Below the pieces are notes generated by a model. It ran no database searches and was not told the origin of the DNA. It saw only the letters and a program-made list of their open reading frames with translations. Of a stretch of 64,000 nucleotides of DNA, positions 12,361 to 27,157 are shown in pieces (within the stretch, counting starts at the first letter, position 1; every line of letters begins with the position of its first letter). The position numbers were made by a program, and so were the translations under genes. Source of the stretch: Rhabdornis inornatus (Eukaryota > Chordata > Aves > Passeriformes > Rhabdornithidae). The stretch spans positions 1,239,322 to 1,303,321 of the forward strand of contig VWZS01003947.1 of NCBI GenBank assembly GCA_013397075.1, written 5' to 3'.

Positions 12361-15300
12361 CTGTATTGGCAAAAAGAATAGGATGCAAAAGTTGTCCTTG
12401 TTAAACTCATTTTTTTCCAGCAAACCTGCTGCATCAAACAAAGGAAAAAATGCACAATATGCACAAAGCCACACTGAGATTATTTATTTCTCCAGGACCC
12501 CAAGGCTGTCAGAAGTAACACAAGCATCACCAGCAATACAGTATTATAGAAGTAACATGCAAGTATGTTGCTAATCCACAAAGACAAATCCCAAGAAACT
12601 CCTGATGTATACTCACAGAGCTCATCTCTGCAGTACAGAAATACCACAGGATCCAGGATCAGCTCCGACTTCCCATTATAAAAATAAATAGAAATAAAAG
12701 CTTATTTTAAAACATCTTGATAAACTAAAATAATGGCACAGAAACTGTAGAAATATAGATATAGAAACAATAAACTACTTTACTGATAGACACTGAAGCA
12801 GAATACCAGTGTAACCCCCCAGACCACCCACTGCTCACCTTCACTAACTCCTATAGTACCAGGACAGAGGAGCAGGGACACCATATTTCTGATTTACACC
12901 AAAGCAAAGCATCCTCTAGCACTGCCAGTGTGCAGAAAACAGTCACAAAGAATCTATGCCCATGAATCTACAACAGCTGAAAGTCTCACAGTAAAGCATC
13001 ACACTGCTGTCTCTTTTTTTCTCACTTTCTCTTCAGGTCACTCCTACACCAAGTGTCCTTAATCCCCAGTCCCACTGCCAGTGCCTGGACAGACCCCAGG
13101 GTTTGGGGGGAAAAGCAAGAGGTGCTGCTAGAGTCAGGGAAGCAGTGAGCTCACGAAATCAAAGGTTAACTGGTGCTGATCATTATCTGCTGCTACGTCT
13201 TGACCAGTGCTATGGAAAGAAGAGCAGCTGTTGGGGCATCTTCCAGTGAACGCCTCACTAGAGCTTCCCTTCAGCAGCTGAAAATGTAAGAGGCTTTGAC
13301 ATACAGGAACTCAGAGTTTAATCCTTCCCTAGCCCAGCTCAGAGGAAATCCAGATGCACCTTAGAGGAAGAGCTAGCTGCCTAGCAAATGTTAAAACTTG
13401 GCAAAACCAGGGCTGAAGAGGAACTTCTGAAGTGGTGCTGCTGGTAACTATTTATTCTGAACTTTGCTGATTTCCTCAAAACACTGAATTACTCAATGCC
13501 ACAAACAATTCTGCAGTACAGCCTATAAATAATTACTAAGATACTAAAGACACTGAGCTACAGGGGAAAAAAAAAAAATCTCTTCCCAAGATCCTCCAGT
13601 AGAATCTAATTAAAGCAAAATTTCAACTGAAATAAAAAACTCCATCTCATCACGCTGTGCATTTATCTGAAATCCAATATATAAACGGAGTGATTGATTG
13701 CTGAAACAGAAGCTTTTATTTGGATACAATGCTACAAAGAACTTTCTTGTCAATCAAATCCAGCAGTATTTTATTTTCACTTCATCTCAAAAAGAAGACA
13801 CAGTGAATGCCTTCAGAAAACCAGAGGAACAACACAGGCCAAACCCAAACAAGTGGTACTCAACCTTCCCACTTACTCTCCAGTAACAACATGACACCTA
13901 AGAGCTCTCTTAGAAGACTAGAAGTTTCCCATTTCCATATGCTTAGCATCCATTCTGAAAATGGTATAAAATTTTGCTAGAAGTCATCAGAGGCAGGGAT
14001 GCAAACCACAGGTGGGGATAGTAAGATACCAACATAAGCATCAGGAAGGTTCCAATTGGTTCTTGCCACTGTTGGACAGCAAAACTCAGGTATATAAAAA
14101 GAAAAAAGGAAAAAGAAAATAAACCCCACAACAACCCAAAACACAAAGATCCTAACACATATCTTAAATATAACCTTGGAAAAAAATTGCTTCCAACACT
14201 AGCATTTGACACCATCTTTTATAAAAGAAAGGAATAAAAATTACTAGAGGTTTCAAAATTCTAAGTTTAATACATGCATTAATATTTCATTCAGTCTATA
14301 TCCTTTATTCACTATTGCTATGAAAGGATAAATTACTGCTGTTTCACTTGGAATAAAATCACATTATAATGAAGGTAACTCATACATCTCACTTAAGACT
14401 GATTATTTTCTCAAAGGCTTTAAACTGCTTAAAATATCACAAGTAATACAACTATTCCAAAAATAAATGCTGGCAGAAACAGGGCCAATCTTAACACAGT
14501 AAAAATGACTGCCATACACAGCATGCTTTAGGAGTCATCCACTCTAAGAATCTTAGGTATAAGGATTAGAAAAGCAAAGATTTTGAGTAATACCCTATGT
14601 GGTGCAAACAGGAAGAAAAAATATACATTCAATTTTTATCTTTTCATGAAGTAAAGTAACTGGGAAGACTTAAGGCATAAAACAAAATTCAAGGTCAATC
14701 TGCTCTACAAATGATGAGGCTTACACTGTACAGTAAGAGAGCTGAAGGGGGGTGGTGTAGGGACAGAAATCAAGAATCTTGCTAACATTCATTCACCAAC
14801 ATATCACTGGGCATAAAAAAATTAACTCAAAAACATGAAGAAGCCAATTATGTGAAGAATATCAAAAAGTATGGTCAAGAAAACCACGCAAGACAGCAGT
14901 TCAGTCAGTCAAAACAATGTGCCTAACAATACTGTTTCTCAGGGCAGCTCAGAGGTGCATTAGAATGTATCAGAGAATTAGTACCCCAAAACTATTTCTA
15001 GCCAGCTATCTGAAAACATTGACACAGAGCAGGCAAAGTGCACAACTGCCAAAAGCAAATGTCTGAAGATCAAAAAGCTCACAGTAAAATTTGCAGCAAA
15101 AACACATGAAGAATTTGTTTTGGGGAAAATAGTTATGGCAGTCACCTAGGGCCAAATTAAACTAAGAAAAACACAATTCTGATCTACAGTTAGTCTAGTC
15201 AGGCCTACATCCTTTTTGCCAGGCTTTTTCCAGGCTTCCTAAATATCTTCATTAATAAAGAAGATTCCATATTTTTTAATATCTATGGCTCTAGAAAACT

Positions 15301-18300
15301 GCCTCCAGAACGCAACATGCATCAGAACTGTAAAATAAGTAATATGCACAGTTTTTAGCATTTCTTTCCTGTGTGTGGTTTTACTCCGAGAGCAAATTGG
15401 TATTTGGATGAGAAGTGGAAATAAAATACTCTGATTTGGAATTACAATGTCCAGGAAGTCAATTATAAAAAACAAGGATTTTTGAAAGCGAGCATATATT
15501 GTCATTAGTAATTTTAGGGGTTTGGTTTTCCTTGTTTCTTTTAAGTATGTCTTTTCTTCTGGTTCCCTTTAAATACTAACATGCAAACAGAACTTTGTCT
15601 AAATTGTAATAGAAAATCACTGGCAATAAAGCAAATTATTTTGATGATAGTTTATTAGTAATGATAATTCTCTTCAGGAAAGTATGGAAATAGCAGTTAC
15701 ATTTGTTGAGCTGATTCTAGTGATGTGGAAAACATGAAACACCAATATTAACATGTAAAGATCCAATTGCTTGAATTTATTATTTTACCAAATTTAGGCT
15801 GCAAATCTCTAGTTTGGTTTAATTTTTTTTCCTTCTATGAAGAGCAATGCACCAGCATTCCTATGGACACAGAGTATACCTGCATTTTCAACTCTTTACC
15901 CTCCTCTTAATAAAGACTGAAAATCCCTGCTATGTCACCAGCTTTCCAATTCCCTGTACACCGTTCCACCCAACAGCACAGCTGTCCTTGGCTATCACTA
16001 AACCACCACTGCTGCTTCCCACCTTTGTGCTGACAACCCCTGCAACGAGAGATCTGTCACACACCAAGACAACACGTACACACAGCACACAAGTGATTCC
16101 TACTGACTCCCAGGAGACCTGTACCCCTCCTCCGCAGCACAAAGGAGAGAACTACAGGTTTCACTCTAGCCCTGACAGAGAAACTGGGGCTCCCCCAGTT
16201 ACAAATCACAGTGACAGCAATGAGAATACATTTGGTATGAATGACAGCAGAGTTTCACTGGGCATCACCAACTCCAGCAAACACAGGAAAGTCTGTGTGA
16301 ACATTTGGTTTAACCTTCCTTCTTTAGAGATGTGAATTTGCTTAACACGATATTCTGGAAAGACTCAAGAGAACAAGTCTCATTAAACCTTTCATCTCTG
16401 GGTTTTTTTGGACAGTATCCTCAAGGCTTTCCTAAACAAGTGTTTCTTTATAAAACTGGTTGTTCTTATTTTAAGTGATATGTCTGCAGGACTGTAGCAG
16501 TGTCTGCATTTTGCCTGCAAGAGCAACACTCTGCACTTCAGTTACAAAGCGACCTTCCCTTTGCTGCTCTTCCTTGCTGCGGAAAAGGAATACTAATCAT
16601 GTGCTCAAGTTGTTTGTAGCAGTAACAAGAACAGCAAGATACACCACAGCGCCCCTCCTGTGACCTTAGCTAGGTCACAGTGGTAAATCCATCTACACGA
16701 GACCGGACTTTTGCCTTCACGCTCGTCCCCGTCTGCTGGAGCTAACCCGCTCTCTGCTCCAGCCCGGCGCTCCCTGGCCGACACAGAGCTCAAGCCCAGC
16801 CAGCTCCTGAGTCCCAACACTTCCCAGATCTAGGCGAGCTCTCCACCCCCTGAGCTAACCAGCCCAGGCTGGAACTTCCCAGTGAACAGGATTCTTCGCC
16901 CAACTCACCTCAGCCAGTTTTTCAACTCTGCAAAGAGAAGTGGTTTCCTTGTTATTCCCAGCATTTTTAGGATGCTGAAATCCAAGTTACCTTTAAAGAG
17001 TGCAAAAGACAACCTACATTGGCTGGGATATATGCTAAACCACCAAGAACACCATCAGGATGTTCAAGCTATTACTATTACTGATGTGTGATCAAAAATA
17101 GAATCAATCGATTTTTAAAATGTGCTTTTTCTCTGGAGGGGGATCATTCAAGAACCTGCCAATTTATCCAAGATTTTGAACAGAAATGTCACTTCCAGCC
17201 CACTCCTGGGACACCAACCCCTTCCACTGAAGATGGCTAGGTCTGGAGACCAGCAGGCAGGGGCTCCTCTTCCTTACCCTGTACAGGAGGACACATGGAA
17301 ATGAGCAGGCATCTTACAGCTCCAAAACAGGCACACTCATTCAGGCTCCCAGTCCTGTTAACAGCTACACTGCTCCCAACTTGCCAATGAATCCAGAGCA
17401 CAGGAACAATTCATTGGCATCTACCTGCCTAAGGTCATGAAGATACCTCCTAAAGAAATGTCTGAATTTTGAGTTTGAACATATTGATCTTTAAAAGGAT
17501 GGGAGGACACAAGATACAAGACCTAATTACCAAAGACTTTGTACTCTTACACAGTTCCTATTGGGAAAACAGAACTACCAGTAATTCTCAGCCACCTGAT
17601 GAGTCAATCAGGCAAGACACAGACCTGTTACACCCTCTAAGATATTGCAAAGATAATAAATGTTTATATAGATCCTAAACACAGATGCATGATATGCAGC
17701 ATACATATATATATGCCGACTAAAATACATAAAATCCAGTATCTCAACTTTAAGTTTAGGATCTTTAATTAGCTGATGATTACAGGGCTTTATTACCAAG
17801 AGGACTACAATACTGTGTTTAGTTTTCCAAATTACTCAAAGGAACACTCCAATGAGGCTGCATATAAAGTATTATAAGTCAGGCCAGCTAAAGGTAGACG
17901 GCAACATTCCACATTACATACAAATGTATAAACGTCTTTCCCTAAGAGTACTCAGGTAATGTGCAGCACCTTACAGAAGGCCTAATTATGTTAGCATGCC
18001 ATGTATTTGCATTTTCCAGACAAAAATCTGTTTTTCTAAAAAAGTCTATTTAGATTTCTTTTAAAAAGATATTTCACTGTACATGTTGAATTTGCTTACT
18101 ACCTTCTTCTTGCACTTCCCTGAGGAACATCTGTGTCAAAGAATTATATCTTGATATCTTGATTACCCAAAAGATTACAGATTATCTTGAAATACTGTCT
18201 CAACTATTCTTACCATATGACAAAGTAAAAATAACTGCAAGCCTTACATAAACACTACTGTATGTATAATTTACTTTCAACGATTTCTTCTCTTCATGAA

Positions 18301-21300
18301 AAGAGAAAGAAATAGGAACTTCCAGAACACATGAAGTAATCTCCATACTACTCTACATATAAAAAGAAGTCTGACATAATTGGGTCTGAAATTGTATATG
18401 TGGTTTTCAAGCCAGTTTTCTAGCATTCCATAGACCCAGTCTCCTTCTTGCTTCAAAGTTAATAGCATTCTAATACCTGCAGAACAAATTAAACCAACTC
18501 AGTCAATGACACATGCAGGAGATGTAGCTGGTGAGTCAGCCTGCTATCATGCTCCCTGACAAGCTAAAATCCGAATTCAGGGCTAAAACATGGCTTCACT
18601 ATAAATTTCATTTGGGTCTTTCACTATAAACTTCATTTGGGTCTTTTACACTAAAAATTCATATAACTGATTTCTGCCAAAGCTTGAGTGAGAAGTCCTC
18701 ATTTATCCTCATATTCCTGATTTTTCTTGCAATGTCACCTAACAGTAGTCAGGAATATCATGGCTACCATTCCCTAGCTCCCATTTCACTTAATACACAC
18801 TAGCTGTCCAAGTCTTTCTGCAACAAAACATAAAACAATCTAACATTTTAGCTTCTATAAAATTTAGGCTATCAGAGCTTTGCATAGCATCAATTTTAAA
18901 ACTCATCATCTAACATGTCATGGGGTTTTGATAGTCACAGAGAAACTTGAAGTGGCAGTTCACATCTACAACTAATATATGAGGTGTTTTAAAGAGGAAC
19001 TTCATTTAAAACGTTGTAGCAACTCACTAAAGGTTGAAACCATTGCTCAAAGTCATAATTTCCATCACCGACCAAGTTGTACTAAATTTCATTTCTTTCC
19101 AAGAACAATTCCAGAGGTTTTTAATAACCTCTGCAGTCCAGTGAGGTTTACAGTCCATCAGGCATTATCCCACTGTGCTGAGAAGATAAACCACAGTGCT
19201 TTTGCTGACACTATCTTCTGTCCATCTAGAGATGGTCCTTCATCAGAAAAAGTTTTATGTCTGACACAGGAATGTAACAACAAGAAACTGAGGCTTTCTT
19301 TCAAGGGAAAAGAACTAGATACAGTGCTTTTGTACTAAAGATGGCTGAGAGCTCCTCAGAGCTGCAAGAGAAAATACTGATGGACTACAGCAAAAGCCTT
19401 TAGCAGAAAACTTCCCTTGTTCTCTTAGACCTCAGTCTGGAAAATTCCTTTGCATTTGAGGTTCAGCATGTCAATGGCATGCACATGTACTTGAAGGACC
19501 ATCCCCTTGGCTAACAAAACAGAGGGAACAATCAAATTAATCAGCTAAAATAAAATCAACCATGTCAAGTTTATTTATGCAAGAGATTGGAAGATTTAGG
19601 GGTTTTGTCTTTTCAGTCAAATGCAGCTCAATTATTTAACTGGAGTTCAAGTAATCATCAGGCACTTGCAAAACGTAACATGCTCTGAAGCACACATATT
19701 TATAATTATAGCTCCTTTCTGCAAATTTTATTTTCCTACTCATTCCCCAAAGCCTAGCTTCCTCCTGGAAAGAAGACAGGTCTAGCATCTATACTACATT
19801 AGGACAAAAATAAACAAAAGCACACAAGTGCAGTTAAAGTTACTAAAAGCTTTAGGTCCATATTTTGGAAGTCAGAAACAACTGAGTCCTATTTTTAAAC
19901 ATTCATTTACCCTTAATCAAAATTAATGTATTTAACACAACTCTTCATTTTAAAAGGATACAAGATTTACAAGCAGTTAAATTGGTACGTTTAAAAGGAT
20001 TTAGTATCTGACACATGAAAACATACCATTCCATGCAACTTTGTTTACGTAGTAGCAGCTCAAGAATTTTCTAGGTCTAATTCTCCTTTTTACAGAGACC
20101 AGATAACCTTATGTCACAATGTGCAGGTTAGAACAAAAATGCTCATCTCTCATTTACCAAGCTGTGCACAGTTCCCTCCCCAAAGGGATGTATGAAATGA
20201 GACTTAATGGAGAAACCAAAGGACATAAGTATGTCCCTTATGCAATATGATAACACTTAAAACTTTACTCATTAATTCCTATAAGTAAAAAAAAATACAT
20301 GACACAGGTTGGTGAGACCCTCACCTTCAGGATATTCCTCTCCTTGGAATGATCAGCTAAAAGGCCAACTTTCTATCAGTTACGCTCAAGAGTGAAACAC
20401 TTTCTAAATGACTGACTGGTCACCTAGTCAGTCTACAACTCATTGCAACCTGCAGCTGCTGACAGACAAGAAACAGAATGTAAAAGTTGCAGCAGTGAGA
20501 AGCATAACTAATTAGTACTTTCCACACAGGAAAGGTGTCCAAGCTATCCAGTAAACAGAGCAAATATAAACACAGCTGCAAACATCAATAGCCAATTCTT
20601 TTAACACGATCCATGCCAACATCTGTGGTCCTACAGTAGTATTCCATTTTGCCCACTAATTTACTTACCATAGCCATGACTTGCCTTCACAAGCACTTAC
20701 AGCATAACTGAAAGCTGTGTATTTTTGTGCTGTGGAAGGGTCTCCATGCTATTCAAGCCTGTAATAGTGCTCCAGCAGCCTTCTTTGAGCACAGCACAGA
20801 GAAATCTAATTTTCCTTAGATATTTAATAAAGAAAAGGGAAATGGCTCTTCAGAGAAATGATGTATCTGCTCGTCATCAAATGAAGTCAGTTATGTTCTG
20901 ATTAGTTGGCCACTGACTTCTGCACTTTTATTTGGAAGTAAGGGCCTGTTTACTTCTTTCAAAACAGCCTACTAGGGGAAGAACACAAAGGAGACCAATG
21001 AAACACAGATGATTTTTCGTGTCAGCCAGACACCAAAAAGTTCATATAAAAATCCCAAGTCCATTTTAATACTACGTGTCTCATTATGGAATTTAAATTT
21101 GCTTTTGTAATCTTGTCTTTAGAAAGACTGATCACAATTCTTTCTCCAAAGGGCTGGGAAATACTAAGACTTCAGCCAAATCCATGAAGTTCCACCAGTA
21201 ACACGTTCTAACGGAGGAAAAATTTACTTTGCTCAATGAATACTGGAGATTTAGCTCTGCTGTTTCAGACAGCATAGAAGCTGGAATTTCTTTTTACTAT

Positions 21301-24290
21301 GCCTGGAAGTAGTTCACTGCTTGAGATGCATATAATCAAGTAGAACGCACAAAAATGGAGAGACGTAAAACTAACCTCTACACAATAGTTACGTCAACAG
21401 TACATGTTCGAAATGTTAGGTTTTGGCTAACTAATAAATTTTTACACCCATTTTAAGTGATATTTGATAGTTTTAGCCTTCTGTAACAAAAAATAACTGT
21501 AAGCTCCTCTAACATCTTCTTAGCTACAAGTGCAGGGTTAATTTACGGTGACAACAATCCATTACTGAAAAACTGACTCCATCTGCCAGCCTGATGAAAA
21601 CAATGAAAAATATACATAGTTAATGCAGTATAAGATACTGATGAGTCAGAATTCTAAGAACATGCTATATGATGTCATCAAATAGGTATTTAAGAATATG
21701 TTAAGAATAACTAAGATTTAATCATGACAATAGGCTATAAGAAAACTCAGGAGTTTGGGAAGATCAATAGCTTACCGTATGGCAGAACACATGAACGCAG
21801 CCTACTACCAAAATACTAAGTGTGGGTTTTTCTCTTTTTTTGTTTTTTTTCCAAAGGACTGAACCACAGAAGCAAAACCAATACTGGTCAGACAAGATGT
21901 AACATAACCCACCAGAGACAGGTAAAGTTTGTTCATGCAAGAGAACAAAAAGATATTTGATGATGGCTTTTGGCTGCTTGCCAAGTTGGAAATTAGGACA
22001 AAATAGGTGTCCACAGTCATTCTATCACACCACCTTACTTCTTGTCCAGAATAAAGACCCACCCTAGTATTTTACTTCAACCCCAAACAGATAACCGCCT
22101 CGCTGGGACTAGGGAGGATCACTTCTACAGACAATTAGCAAGCAAAGTTGACAGTCACACTGTCAACATCATCCCTGTCATCATGACTGAAAGCAGAATC
22201 CATTGCGTGAACCCTAGAGCAGGTTCAACCCTTCCTAGGCTGTCCCCAAAACACCACTTGATGGCTAAACTGAATAGTTCCCAGAGTTCTGAGATGTTAG
22301 ATGACATTAAGAGTAATTAGGGAAAAGTGACAATTCACAAAGCCACTTCTGCTGCTCTGAGCAGATGGTTTCTGTGCACACACATAGGAGAAAAACACAT
22401 CACAACTGTGCATAAAATGAGCAGAGGTAGAGTAGAGCCCAGGCACTATCCATCACCAACTATCCATTTCTTGCAACCACCACTTACTGGAGAAGGAAAG
22501 GATGCAATGCACAGACACTTAAGCAGAGATCACTACAATGAAAGCAAGACAGTATTCCCAACTCAAAGGAATCCAAACACTGGCAACACATGATGTCAAG
22601 TGTTATAAACACAGGAGGCTTGAATTCAGCATGCTACCTACAAACTTCAGTGACATATCGAAGAACTTCAGGAAATGCATTTAACAACTCAAAATTACAT
22701 ATTACTATAATATTTACTATTTGCCTTTTCTAAAACTATTACTGCTTTAATTGGGCCTAGAAAAAATAATTGATTAAGAGACTATAATCAAGACAACTAT
22801 AGGTTGGTTTAGAAAGCAACATTCACAAACTCAGGGTTAGTTTTTATTATTGTTTCTTGGATCAACCAGAAAATATTTTTTCTTATAAACACTTGTACTT
22901 TAAATTATATGGAAAATGTTAAATTCTGGCTGTTTCTTAAGAATTAGAATTTCTGTTTTTCTACAAGTTAAGGAAACCTAAGAGTAAGAAAGGGTAAACA
23001 TAAGTATGCATCCCCTCAACTCAGCTGTTTTCCCCCTTCTAAATTACGATATTAGAACCTTGAAATAGCAAAGTAAGCATTCGTGTTTTCCAAAATTCAC
23101 TGACAAAGGATTTGTCTTCCCATTTTCAAAACCTCTCTGTTTACTATCAGTCTTACTCAGAAAATAAGCTGACAGTAACTGTTTAGGCATGTCACTTTCT
23201 CCATCCCTTCTTCTGCCATAAATGTGGAAGGGTTTTGCTCCTATCTCTTCCTTTCAACTACTCCAACCACCTCCTGCTTATTTGTTCAACAGCAATTAAA
23301 CAAGTCCACAGAAGACAAAGATACGAAGATCAATTTGAAAAAACTCAGCCAAACAAACAAACATTACCAAAACAAAATATCCAATCCACCAGCTGTAGCT
23401 CAAGAAGTTCTTAAGCCTCAGCCTGTAGGAGTGTAGGAAGAGATATGGGAAGGAAATAGGGCTGTTCTGTTGAAGCTCTCTTCTCCAAACATCTGTTCCT
23501 CTTTGAGGAGCTGTGGGGCTGGATGGACACTCAGTGACAATCCCTACAGCTGCTGTCAGCTCACTTGATAAAATTCAGGCAATGCTGACTCATAATACTG
23601 AGTGCTTTCCTCCTGATCATGCCCCTCTTTCACTGGCTGTCTCTATTTCCTCTCCTAATCCTTACTTGAGAAAGAACTCATATCTGTGCATTTCAAAATA
23701 AGCCTTAAATCTTTATAAGCATAAACAGAGAGCTGTACAATTGTGATCAAAGCTGACAACTCACACTGAGAAAGGGAAGAGAAATAAACAGGAACATTTA
23801 TACAAAACATTTTAATGCTATCTACCAGTAAACCAAACCAGATCCAACTGCCATCTCCTTTAGGAACGCAAAGTGATTTTAAAAAATATAAGGAAAAAAA
23901 TTTAATTTTTTGCAAATACGTTTGGAGACAAGTAAAACATATTGAATATTATCTGTCCTTCTCTGTATCAGTGTCTCCTTTCTACATCTTTGTATGTGAT
24001 CTTTGAAAAGAAAGAGCTATCCTAGGCTGATGTGGAATGCAGTGTTCTGATACAGGCAGTGTTAATGGCAGCTCACGCTGGAAATTGAAATCGTATCAGC
24101 CAATTTCTCGTTTGCTACAATATTGCTTTATAAATGCCGACGATTAGCAGGTGTTACACGATGCACAAGAAGCACAGCCATAACTGAATAACTAAACCTA
24201 GAATATATAACAAGTAGCCTGAACATTATTATCGACTCTTTACCCTCATTATATAATCACGTTCAGGCTGATGCAGCAGGAGTTCTCGCA
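12361..24290 (-). other. Long first visible intron of EVI5, about 12 kb
   Basis: It lies between the most upstream recognised coding exon and the CpG island. I looked for the short human-type first coding exon (MVTNKM...) and did not find it. There are isolated splice-like signals, for example a gtgagt donor at about 16909 and an acceptor at about 18470, both minus strand, but no convincing exon. A 162-codon Thr/Pro-rich reading frame lies antisense at 15847-16335. Confidence 0.5.
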
Positions 24291-24990
24291 TTTGAAAATC
24301 GAAAATTATCTCGCCCGAGAATGACAGACCCGCGGGTTCCCGGCTCGGCGTTACGCCGATAAGCCAAGGAATAACTCGCCCTCTGCAGACAGACCCGCCG
24401 GAGGCTCCCCGGGCCGCGGCCCCTCCCGCGCCCGCTGCCTCAGGGCACTTCCACCGCGCCCGCTGCCCACTCGCGTCCCGCCGGGCCGGGGCGTGGAGGG
24501 TCCGGGACACGCCGGCCCCGCGGCCCCCGAGCCGGGCAGGGCCGCGCTGCGCGGCCTCCCCTCACCCCGCCCGGCGCNTGCCCTCTGCCCCGCCGCGCTG
24601 CCCGCGGGCCCCCCGGCCGGAGTCCGCTGGCGCTGCTCCCGGGCGCTGCCACGACTTCGCCCCGAGTCTCGGGGGTCCCGGTGCCGTTCGCTGGAAGGCC
24701 GGGCGGCGAGCCGTCCCCGCAGCGTGCGGGTCTCTCGCGTGCTGCCCTCGCGCAGGTCGCCGCTGCCGCCTCCGCACGGCGCCCGGCCGCGACAGCCCCG
24801 CCGCCCGCGCTCGCTCCTCACGGCAGCGGGGCGAAGTACGTGCTCCGCGAAAAGCTGGGCTTTGGTGTCATCAGAGCGTCTGCCCAGGCATTTCCATAAC
24901 GCCGTCTCTGCACTAGAAGCTGCATACAGTAACGCTTCTCCGGGAGCAACATCGCCTCGAGCTAACAGGCCCGTCCCTACACACATTTGT
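24290..24990 (-). promoter_or_regulatory. EVI5: CpG island, presumed EVI5 promoter and first exon
   Basis: A sharp rise in GC and CpG between AT-rich flanks, directly upstream of the EVI5 coding exons on the minus strand. It contains a single N at 24578. A good minus-strand donor (G|gtgagg, exon end near 24566) lies just downstream of that N, which is consistent with the end of a first exon. No coding start can be fixed here. Position and orientation are the only evidence for assigning it to EVI5. Confidence 0.7.
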
Positions 24991-27157
24991 CAGGCACGTT
25001 TCAGCCAGATGCCGATTAGGTTACACAAACAGTTGAGAGACTGTCTGCCCGGAGCAGTTCCCCATCTAATCATGAGCCCATTCGCCATTGTCCTGCTACA
25101 GTGAGTAGAGACTCCTAGACAAATTTTCATTTGGAAGAATTCTAACAAAACCTTCCATAAATATTTTTTTATTTAAAAAACAATTATGAAAATAATTCCG
25201 ACACTACCACAATATGTACAGTACTCTACAACACTGCTTTATAGCCAAGTATACAAAGAATACACTCTTAAAAAGAAGTATGCAGCAATAGCAGGGATAG
25301 GTTATCGCCAGGCCTTCAGCCAAACTCTTTATCATTGAAATAAGACTGTCACTCCTACAAGCGACAGCCGAAAAAAAAAAGAATTCCTAATTCCTACAAG
25401 TGACCACCACATGGTCAGTCCAGTCACAGACAACAGCTTTACTGCTTTGAGTCCTCTGCAGACAAACAGGGAGAGAGTCCCTGCTTGCAGGAGATGCTGC
25501 TCAAGCATCTGTTTCACCAGTCCAAGAGATTTACAAATACTAAACATTACTCTAAAACCCCTGCTTGATACCTTGCTCTCCAGAATACACCTAAGTAAAA
25601 ATACCACATACAAGAGAAATTGAGAAATGACATTAAAGGGAAAAAAGAAAGCTTATACTTTTCCTCTGTCAATGTGTCATGAATAAAAGGTACTTCGTTA
25701 AAGCATTGAAAGTACTACCTTTTACCTTTACGTGTTCGGAGTGTTCATGAATAGCAGCCACCCTTCCAACAGACATTGTCACTAAAGGCTAGGGGAGCCA
25801 TTCACCCTGAATTTGTAAGAGATGCTGGGGTGGGGCTAATAAACCCAGCTGGAGTCTCTGTTTGGCAGAGTGGTAATGAGCAAGAAAGCATGTAGGTGTG
25901 GCAGGTTAACAGGTTGATGTTTGCCGTAGTGAGCTATTTGAGGATAAAATGTCTTCTTCCAGAGAACAAGAAATCGATTTTGTTTTTTCTTGTTTAACAA
26001 AAAGACTTACAAGTCTTGCTTATGATACCATTGCCTGTGAGGGATTTGTCATGGAAATAATTGCCCAGTAGTAGCAGCAGACTTTTTGAAGACTATGGAT
26101 TTATATGTCAGAGGGGAGAAAAAAACAATGTACTCTATTACAGAGATACTTCCTGTACAAATTGAAAAGCACATAGAATTCTGAAGTTTCTAAAATTCAT
26201 TATTAGATCACAGACTAGTTTTTCATTTAGGTTGAAAAGACCTCCAAGATCACTGAGTCCAGCGTTTGATCACCACCTTGCCGATTAGGCCAAGGCACTA
26301 AGGGCCACATGCAGTGATTTCTTGAACTCCAGGGATCGTGACTATGCCACCTCCCTGGGCAGCCTCTTCCACAGCTTAACATTTTCAGGGAGAAAATTCT
26401 TTATCATATTCAACCTGAACTTCCCCTGGCACAGCTCGAGGCTATGTTCTCCTGTCACTAGTTGCCGGGGAGGAGAAGCCAATCTCTACCTTGCTACAAC
26501 ATCCTTTCAGACAGTTAAGTTACTTCTGAGGCTAGCAGGTCCCTACCAAGTAGGAACCATGCTGGTACTTGCCTGATGTACTAAACATTTAATTTTTTCT
26601 ATAATTTTCTTGGTTATTTATATCAAATTAATATATTTTTTAAAAATACTGGCTTGTGTATAACTAGCAAAGTGGATTGTTGGTATTTTTTTAGTGAAAT
26701 GAATGGGCATAACCCAACAAATGCGTCAGGAATGAAGACTCATTACTGTCTGATGCCACTTGACCTGTTTGATCTAGTGTATATATGTATATGAAAGTCT
26801 ATATTACTGCTTTGGTTCATAAAATATCAATAATCCCAAGCAGCTATAATTTATTGTAAGAACAGTATTAAACTCAGATTTTGGTTGGTTTGATGTTTTT
26901 AATTACTTGCTGCCTGATTGATTGTGGGAATTTTCCCTAGAAAACGACAAGAATTAAAATATACATAATTGGTGACTTTTAAGAAGACCAAATGTATAGA
27001 TTTTTTTCTGTTTAAGGACCCCTTCTCTGTGATATATGCCTGGCTAATAACTACCCAGGCATTTAACATAAGGAGACTTGCAAGCCATCATGGATTATGT
27101 GTAGACATTAGATGATAACAGTATTATTTTTTCCTCAGAATTGTGCTTCCCTGATAT
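24991..27157. other. Intergenic region between EVI5 and RPL5 islands
   Basis: AT-rich, with one CR1 fragment at about 26222-26545. No coding exon or RNA gene was recognised. Confidence 0.6.
26222..26545 (-). mobile_element. CR1 LINE fragment (3' end), diverged
   Basis: Read on the minus strand, this matches the conserved 3' part of CR1: a segment for the pattern CTGGAGTTCAAG / CCACTGCATG, and near the end the AAGACCTC block. It is 5'-truncated and clearly more diverged than the copy at 27158. It is non-autonomous and contains no intact reading frame. Confidence 0.8.

Noticed and set aside
16909..16932. Minus-strand 19-nt segment between ttctctttgcag and gtgagt, considered as an EVI5 micro-exon
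   Set aside because: Too short to support without transcript data, and it lies in an otherwise unremarkable intron.
18277..18468. Minus-strand segment after an acceptor-like ttgttctgcag, considered as an EVI5 5' exon
   Set aside because: No donor in a usable frame and no similarity to the known EVI5 N-terminus.
24351..24986. 211- and 203-codon frames on both strands in the EVI5 island
   Set aside because: Overlapping frames on both strands of a CpG island, crossing an N, with Arg/Ala/Gly-rich content; composition artefact.
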